Made by a program: the position numbers and the translations under genes
Shown here: piece after piece, positions 59,806 through 64,000 of the stretch
How positions within the stretch are numbered: position 1 is the first letter of the stretch
How the letters are laid out: each line of letters begins with the position of its first letter
Notes under the pieces: generated by a model
Database searches by the model: none
What the model was told of the DNA's origin: nothing
Seen by the model: only the letters and a program-made list of their open reading frames with translations
NCBI RefSeq assembly: GCF_008124615.1
Contig: NZ_VNIB01000011.1
Coordinates: 50,406 to 114,405, forward strand
Direction of reading: 5' to 3'
Length of the DNA: 64,000 bases
DNA from: Geothermobacter ehrlichii
Lineage (GTDB): Bacteria; Desulfobacterota; Desulfuromonadia; Desulfuromonadales; Geothermobacteraceae

Positions 59806-62502
59806 CTAATCAGGAACACCGACAACGGCAGAAACGACCCGGGCATGAATCGGCCGATCTGAAGGGATGCCGGCAAAAGCCTGTTCAAGCCTTTCCGTCG
59901 GGAGGGGCTTATCCTTCAATTCTTTCCGGATGTCTTTCAAACGCAGTGGTTTAAACCTCCTCCTCGACGTGAGTTTCGCGTACCACGTTTCACGAATTGC
60001 ATCCAGCCATGCTTCTGCCACGGCATCCAGGTTGGGTCGTTCGTCTTCGTTGGCAGGCACATGCAAAAGTTGCAGAGCGCTTAGAACAACCGCCTTGCGG
60101 TGGTCATCCCCATCAAGTTCCGCCTGCTTCTGATAATGAGTGAGAATCAATTTCATTTCTTCAAGGGCCCGTTGCTTTTTCCGCGGCAACAGGGACGATT
60201 CCGTCTCAAGCACCCGATTGAGAAAGTGCCCTATAAGAGCCGATGCTTTTTTATCCATCGGTCTCGATTCACTTTGCATGGTCAACAATTTACGCAACCT
60301 GGAGGCAATTTCTTCAAGATGGGTGATTGGCATGCCGCCAAGTCCCTCAAGAAAAATCCACTTGGGCGCTCCATGTTCAGCCCCGGCAATGGCCAGAAAG
60401 GCCCAGGGCTTGCATGACCTGACCAAACTGACGGTGGACACGACCCGGGCCTTGGAGTGCCTGACCTGCCGATAAACATCTTCGGGGATGAGACCATCCT
60501 CCAGGGAAACCAGGTCCCTGACTGGCTGGAATGCATCCCGCAAACCATCCCAGGTTTGTCCCTGCCGTTCCCATTGTTCCAGAAACCGGATCATCTCTTC
60601 AGCGGTTGAGGGGCTGTCGCTCTGCATCTCCTCCGGGATAAGGTTTTCCGGAAGCACCAGGTTAGAGCCCAGAATCTCTTTCACTTCGGTGTAACGTTGA
60701 AAAAACTTCCGGTCGGCCTTGAGAGAAAACTCTTCACTGTCCTTCGGCCACCACACCTCGATTTTCTTGTGCGGGCTGTTCATCCGGTCGACCCGTCCGA
60801 CGCGCTGCTCGGCAATGCGGATAACACTCGGCATGTCCAGCAGCACCACGGCGGAGGCCTGCTGCAGGTTGATCCCCTCGGACATCGCATCCGAGCAGAG
60901 GGCGATGATATTTCTGGCCTTTGATCCAAGAGCAAATTCCCGGTTGACCTTTTTCTTTTCCGTCGCCTTCGAACCGGTGGCGACCAACACCTCACAATCA
61001 GTCCGCTCTTCCTCGATGAGCTTTTTGAGGATTTCCAGAGTGATCAGGCAACTGTCAAACCCGACCAGAAGTGAATGGCGATCCAACAAATTGACCAGCA
61101 GCCTGGCCTTGGTACGTTCCCGGTTGTCACTCATCTGGCCTACCAGGCCAAGAATCTTGCGGTAGATATGCACTTCCTCGATCACCGCCTGGCGATGCTC
61201 CACCGGGTCCGTCAACCAGGTTGGGAGCCTTTCGCGAAGTGAACTTTCCGGCACATAGTCCCGACTCTGGTTGAGCCGCTCAAGCACATTCCCGGTCTCT
61301 TCATTCTTGATATGGCTGGTAATACCGAATCGCCGGGCCGCCGTCTCGGTCCCCAGCAAATGTTCGATCAGCGCGGCTCGCGAGGAACGCAAACGCGACA
61401 TGAGGTGGTATAATGCCAGCCCCTTGGCTCCTTGCAAGCGCCCACGAATATAGGCATCAATATCCACCACACCGCGCAGCGATTCGGGAAGATCCAGGCC
61501 GGAACGGAGGTTGACCAGCCCACGCAACTGACCTGCCAAATTCCGAATCTCTTTGGCAATCTTCTGATCTTTGGCCGACTCCTCAGTCTGATAGGTTTGA
61601 GAGATATGCTCCGGATAGCGGCAAGGATTGCCAAAATCATCGCAATAGGATTGAGGCTCCCGATCAACCATGGCATTCAACATCGATTTGGTGCGCCGCA
61701 AGGTAAATCGTTGGACTTCCTTTTGCAGCTCCAACCGCTCTTCACGCGTGGTCATAAACCGTCCGCCTTGAGCGCCAAGCCTCTTGGCGAGGTTATCGAA
61801 AAGGACCAAAGCCCTGTCGTCCAGGTTGTCGGCCCCGAGCAAGTCGACGATCATCATGAGATCCCGAACTCCCTTGTTGATGGGAGTTGCCGTGAACATG
61901 ACCACAACATCCGCCATGTTGCCATGGAGTCCACGGGTTCTTGACGACTTGGGATTCAGAAAATTGTGGGCCTCATCGATGGCAAGAGACTGGGCACGAC
62001 GGATGGCATGAAGCCCCCCTGCATGCTTGTCGGATCCCCGATGGCTCAGCACACCATGCGAAATGGCTTCAAGCGGCAGGCCACAGCTGATGGCCTCACG
62101 CTTCCAGGACTCCTCCACCGGCCCGGGTGGGCAAACCAGAGCCGTAATGTCCTTTCGGGTGCGCCCGGTGCTCCAGATCCTGTCCATGACGGCCCTTAGC
62201 AGATGAGCCCCCATGCGTGTCTTGCCCGACCCGGTAGCGTCAGCCACCAGAACACTGCCGACGTTTTCAACCATCCAGAGAGCCTGAGCAATGCCGACTT
62301 TCTGAGAGGGCCAAAGTTCCCGGCCGCCGCTCGCGTAGTGACTTTTGATGTACTTTTGGGCCCACTCCCCCTCAAGAAGCTCGCCACAGGCGCGGCCCAA
62401 GGCCTCCTGCCATGTCACGACCTGCAAAAGCTTTTTGAGCAGATCGAGCAGAAACGGATTGTAGTCATCACCGAGTGCCCAGTAATTTTCGGCAATCTGG
62501 AA
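59806..62502 (-). CDS. 5'-truncated SNF2/DEAD-type helicase, interrupted by IS481 element
   Basis: The reading frame codes for helicase sequence up to the very edge of the insertion element. Upstream of the first possible start (TTG 62427) it still reads FQIAENYWALGDDYNPFLLDLLKK, and the first stop is in the element's terminal repeat. About 899 residues remain. Walker A ADATGSGKTRMG, DEAH-type IDEAHNFLNPKS, motif III FTATPIN and the motif V/VI region SEGINLQQASAVVLLDMP...RVGRVDR are intact, so the motor core is whole. Large helicases of this type with a lost N-terminal domain are common in phage-defence islands (for example with a PLD nuclease domain), but that domain is not visible here. Probably non-functional or translated from an internal start. 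Confidence 0.78.
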   Translation of the reverse strand, partial: FQIAENYWALGDDYNPFLLDLLKKLLQVVTWQEALGRACGELLEGEWAQKYIKSHYASGGRELWPSQKVGIAQALWMVENVGSVLVADATGSGKTRMGAHLLRAVMDRIWSTGRTRKDITALVCPPGPVEESWKREAISCGLPLEAISHGVLSHRGSDKHAGGLHAIRRAQSLAIDEAHNFLNPKSSRTRGLHGNMADVVVMFTATPINKGVRDLMMIVDLLGADNLDDRALVLFDNLAKRLGAQGGRFMTTREERLELQKEVQRFTLRRTKSMLNAMVDREPQSYCDDFGNPCRYPEHISQTYQTEESAKDQKIAKEIRNLAGQLRGLVNLRSGLDLPESLRGVVDIDAYIRGRLQGAKGLALYHLMSRLRSSRAALIEHLLGTETAARRFGITSHIKNEETGNVLERLNQSRDYVPESSLRERLPTWLTDPVEHRQAVIEEVHIYRKILGLVGQMSDNRERTKARLLVNLLDRHSLLVGFDSCLITLEILKKLIEEERTDCEVLVATGSKATEKKKVNREFALGSKARNIIALCSDAMSEGINLQQASAVVLLDMPSVIRIAEQRVGRVDRMNSPHKKIEVWWPKDSEEFSLKADRKFFQRYTEVKEILGSNLVLPENLIPEEMQSDSPSTAEEMIRFLEQWERQGQTWDGLRDAFQPVRDLVSLEDGLIPEDVYRQVRHSKARVVSTVSLVRSCKPWAFLAIAGAEHGAPKWIFLEGLGGMPITHLEEIASRLRKLLTMQSESRPMDKKASALIGHFLNRVLETESSLLPRKKQRALEEMKLILTHYQKQAELDGDDHRKAVVLSALQLLHVPANEDERPNLDAVAEAWLDAIRETWYAKLTSRRRFKPLRLKDIRKELKDKPLPTERLEQAFAGIPSDRPIHARVVSAVVGVPD

Positions 62503-63548
62503 GTGTGTGATTCATAGACATCCTTTCAATTCGAGGGCATGATATTCCCCGTTGAAAGGAGGTGAAAATGGACCCGAAAGTTCGAATGCGCTTAAGGTGG
62601 GTGGAGCTTTATTTTTCCTCTGGCAATGCAGGTTTTGTTTGCCGTCGTTGCGGCATTTCCAGGCCGACATTACGTAAATGGGTGACCCGCTTTAAAGAAA
62701 AAGGTCTGGAAGGGCTTCAGGACGAGAGTCGTCGCCCAAGAAATTTCCCCACAACTAAAGTTACCAAAGAGATAGAAGGCTGGATTCTTGATCTTAGAAG
62801 AACAAGGAATCTGGGAGCAAGGCGGATTCAGGGTGAATTGATCCGCCTGCATAACTTGAAGCTCTCTTTGGCGACGATTCACAAGGTTCTGACAAGAAAT
62901 CAGGCAAAACCGCTTTTGCGGCCCAAACGAATAAAGCCATTCAAACGCTACTCTAGACCAGTTCCTGGCGATCGGGTTCAGATGGATACAATGAAAATTG
63001 CTCCCGGGATTTATCAATATACGGCTGTCGATGATTGTAGTCGTTGGCGAGTTTTGGGAGTCTACAAAAGGCGCACTGCCAAAAACACCTTAGATTTTCT
63101 GGAGCGTGTTTGTGAGGAGATGCCATTCCCCATTCAGCGCATCCAAACGGATCGTGGAACGGAATTCTTTGCCTATAAAGTTCAGGAGCGCCTGAAAGAT
63201 TGGGGTATTAAATTCAGGCCCATACGACCAGCCTCCCCGCATCTTAATGGCAAAGTGGAGCGGTCACAAAAGACTGATTTGTTTGAGTTCTGGGCCAATG
63301 TGGACATGAACGATCCAGAACTTGGCCTTCGAATCGAGGAATGGCAATACCACTACAATTGGCATCGCCCTCATGGTGCCTTGAATGGAAAGTCACCGAT
63401 AGACCTTGTTTGTGAGCTCCACAAAGAGACTCCACTTACGGGAGAGGTTTGCCAAGCCTATGACCCCAGCCAAGAGGACATCAGAGACCAAAACTACAAA
63501 GCAGATCTGGAGATGCAGAGATTGAAACGATCTCTGTGAATCACACAC
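62503..63548 (+). mobile_element. IS481-family insertion sequence
   Basis: The ends are imperfect inverted repeats of about 26 bases beginning GTGTGTGATTCA at 62503 and, on the other strand, at 63548, sharing a later TTTCAAT block. One transposase gene fills the element. No clear target duplication is seen: the left flank is helicase coding DNA and the right flank is an IS200-type end, so a rearrangement may have followed insertion. Base composition is clearly lower in GC than the rest of the window. Confidence 0.85.
62562..63539 (+). CDS. IS481-family DDE transposase
   Basis: A protein of 325 residues with AAAGGAGGTG before the start. An N-terminal helix-turn-helix (GNAGFVCRRCGISRPTLRKWVTRFKEKGLEGL) is followed by an rve-type catalytic core. 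The likely acidic triad is Asp in RVQMDTM, Asp in IQTDRGTEFF, and Glu in HLNGKVERSQKTDLFEFW. The C-terminal block YHYNWHRPHGALNGKSPIDLV is typical. The gene is intact, so the element may still move. Confidence 0.92.
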   Translation: MKMDPKVRMRLRWVELYFSSGNAGFVCRRCGISRPTLRKWVTRFKEKGLEGLQDESRRPRNFPTTKVTKEIEGWILDLRRTRNLGARRIQGELIRLHNLKLSLATIHKVLTRNQAKPLLRPKRIKPFKRYSRPVPGDRVQMDTMKIAPGIYQYTAVDDCSRWRVLGVYKRRTAKNTLDFLERVCEEMPFPIQRIQTDRGTEFFAYKVQERLKDWGIKFRPIRPASPHLNGKVERSQKTDLFEFWANVDMNDPELGLRIEEWQYHYNWHRPHGALNGKSPIDLVCELHKETPLTGEVCQAYDPSQEDIRDQNYKADLEMQRLKRSL

Positions 63549-63623
63549 CCCGGCCAAGCCGGGGGCTTTATCTGTGAACCGCTCAAAGCGGTTGCTTAAA
63601 ACCTTGGGCCGCCTAAAGGCGGC
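63548..63623. repeat. Three consecutive palindromes at an IS200/IS605-type end
   Basis: Perfect short hairpins follow each other: CCCCGGCCAAGCCGGGG (63548-63564), AACCGCTCAAAGCGGTT (63577-63593) and GCCGCCTAAAGGCGGC (63608-63623). Subterminal hairpins recognised by a Y1 transposase are the hallmark of IS200/IS605 ends, and a tnpA fragment ends at 63623. Confidence 0.55.
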
Positions 63624-63826
63624 TAGCTGAGTAACTTCAATTGATCAAGCCTGCGATCTTCCTCTTCCTGCCTCCGTATGTAATTTCGGATAACTTCTTC
63701 ATCGCGCCCCACCGTCGATGCAAAGTAGCCTCTTGCCCAAAAGTTCTCACCGGTAAAATTCCGGACTCGCCCTCCAAAGGCCCGTGCTATGTGAATTGCA
63801 CTCTTCCCTTTGGCCTTCCCCCGAAA
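63623..63826 (-). pseudogene. IS200/IS605-family TnpA fragment (C-terminal part)
   Basis: Reading leftward from about 63826 the frame gives AKGKSAIHIARAFGGRVRNF, then FWARGYFASTVGRDEEVIRNYIRRQEEEDRR and a TAG stop at 63623. These are the last 65 or so residues of a Y1 (HUH) transposase of the IS200 group. The N-terminal part with the HUH motif and catalytic tyrosine is missing; the sequence breaks where the next element begins. Confidence 0.8.
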
Positions 63827-63873
63827 TTGTGGACAGTCCGAAAAGCTCCTACAACAGCGTCAGGAGGACTGGC

Positions 63874-64000
63874 ATGGTTTCGAAGAGAAGGAAGTACACT
63901 CGTTTAAGGTCGAGACGGTTAACCTGATAACCGGCAGCGACCAGTCTGTTGCTGAGGTGGCCAGAGATCTGGAGATCCACCCCAACACGCTCTACAAGTG
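63874..64000 (+). pseudogene. IS3-type orfA, frameshifted and cut by the window edge
   Basis: AGGAGG precedes ATG 63874, and the start reads MVSKRRKYTR before running into a frameshift at about 63903; the correct continuation FKVETVNLITGSDQSVAEVA and RDLEIHPNTLYK is in another frame. That is the helix-turn-helix start of an IS3-family OrfA. About four bases seem to be missing. A sequence TGTGGACAGTCCG at 63828 could be the element's left end. Confidence 0.6.

Overview
The window reads as part of the chromosome of an anaerobic, metal- or electrode-respiring Desulfuromonadales/Geobacter-type bacterium. The basis is its high GC content, the abundance of multiheme c-type cytochromes with Geobacter-type CX4CH...CXXCH modules, a heme-binding sensor kinase, sigma-54 control signals, oxygen-sensitive class III ribonucleotide reductase, NikR and a 2-hydroxyacyl-CoA dehydratase-like protein. 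No rRNA, tRNA or CRISPR array was seen.

Layout. (1) 1-10308: two divergent gene sets. Leftward: a membrane spermidine-synthase-like protein, a carboxypeptidase-regulatory-domain lipoprotein, a NosD-like beta-helix protein and a small exported protein cut by the window edge. Rightward: an ethylbenzene-dehydrogenase-type heme lipoprotein, a paralogous regulatory-domain lipoprotein, a HEAT-repeat lipoprotein, a NapH/CcoG-like polyferredoxin and another lipoprotein. It looks like an envelope redox module. (2) 10574-14644: a CRTAC1-type FG-GAP protein followed by an 18-residue peptide gene, an exported TPR protein on the other strand, and a second 18-residue peptide gene of the same family. (3) 14683-33822: one leftward array of an NHL/PEGA/FG-GAP protein, a tetraheme cytochrome, a 2,700-residue cytochrome with about 57 CXXCH plus 14 variant heme motifs, a 2,273-residue protein with a heme-free half and a 24-motif half, and the second peptide gene. 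A sigma-54 -24/-12 promoter lies in front of the array. (4) 33938-39045: a sigma-54 response regulator, a histidine kinase with CXXCH in its sensor domain, a small unknown protein, a GerMN protein and glutamate racemase.

(5) 39325-41259: small membrane proteins, a HgdB-like protein and a diheme cytochrome. (6) 41517-44565: nrdG, a separate 47-residue glycyl-radical polypeptide and nrdD, preceded by two NrdR-box-like sites 32 bp apart. (7) 44813-49684: NikR, a PAS histidine kinase, an MshEN-like protein and a diguanylate cyclase. (8) 49850-54707: complete livFGMHK branched-chain amino acid transporter. (9) 54831-59734: a frameshifted EamA transporter with long poly-C runs, a zinc-ribbon protein, a polar amino acid ABC transporter and an intact EamA transporter. 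(10) 59806-64000: a helicase whose 5' end is cut by an IS481-family element, abutting an IS200/IS605 remnant and a frameshifted IS3-type orfA.

The most notable system is the pair of near-identical 18-residue peptides (M-K-[KR]-Y-x-K-P-[RK]-V-V-G-S-G-x-V-H-P-C). Each has a strong ribosome binding site and a terminator, and each is the last gene behind a large exported protein (CRTAC1 or multiheme cytochrome) whose transcription unit has a candidate sigma-54 promoter. The codons differ silently while the peptide is conserved, which argues that the peptides are translated. A heme-sensing kinase and sigma-54 activator next door are the obvious candidate regulators. All functional links are inference from sequence and gene order; no database search was possible.
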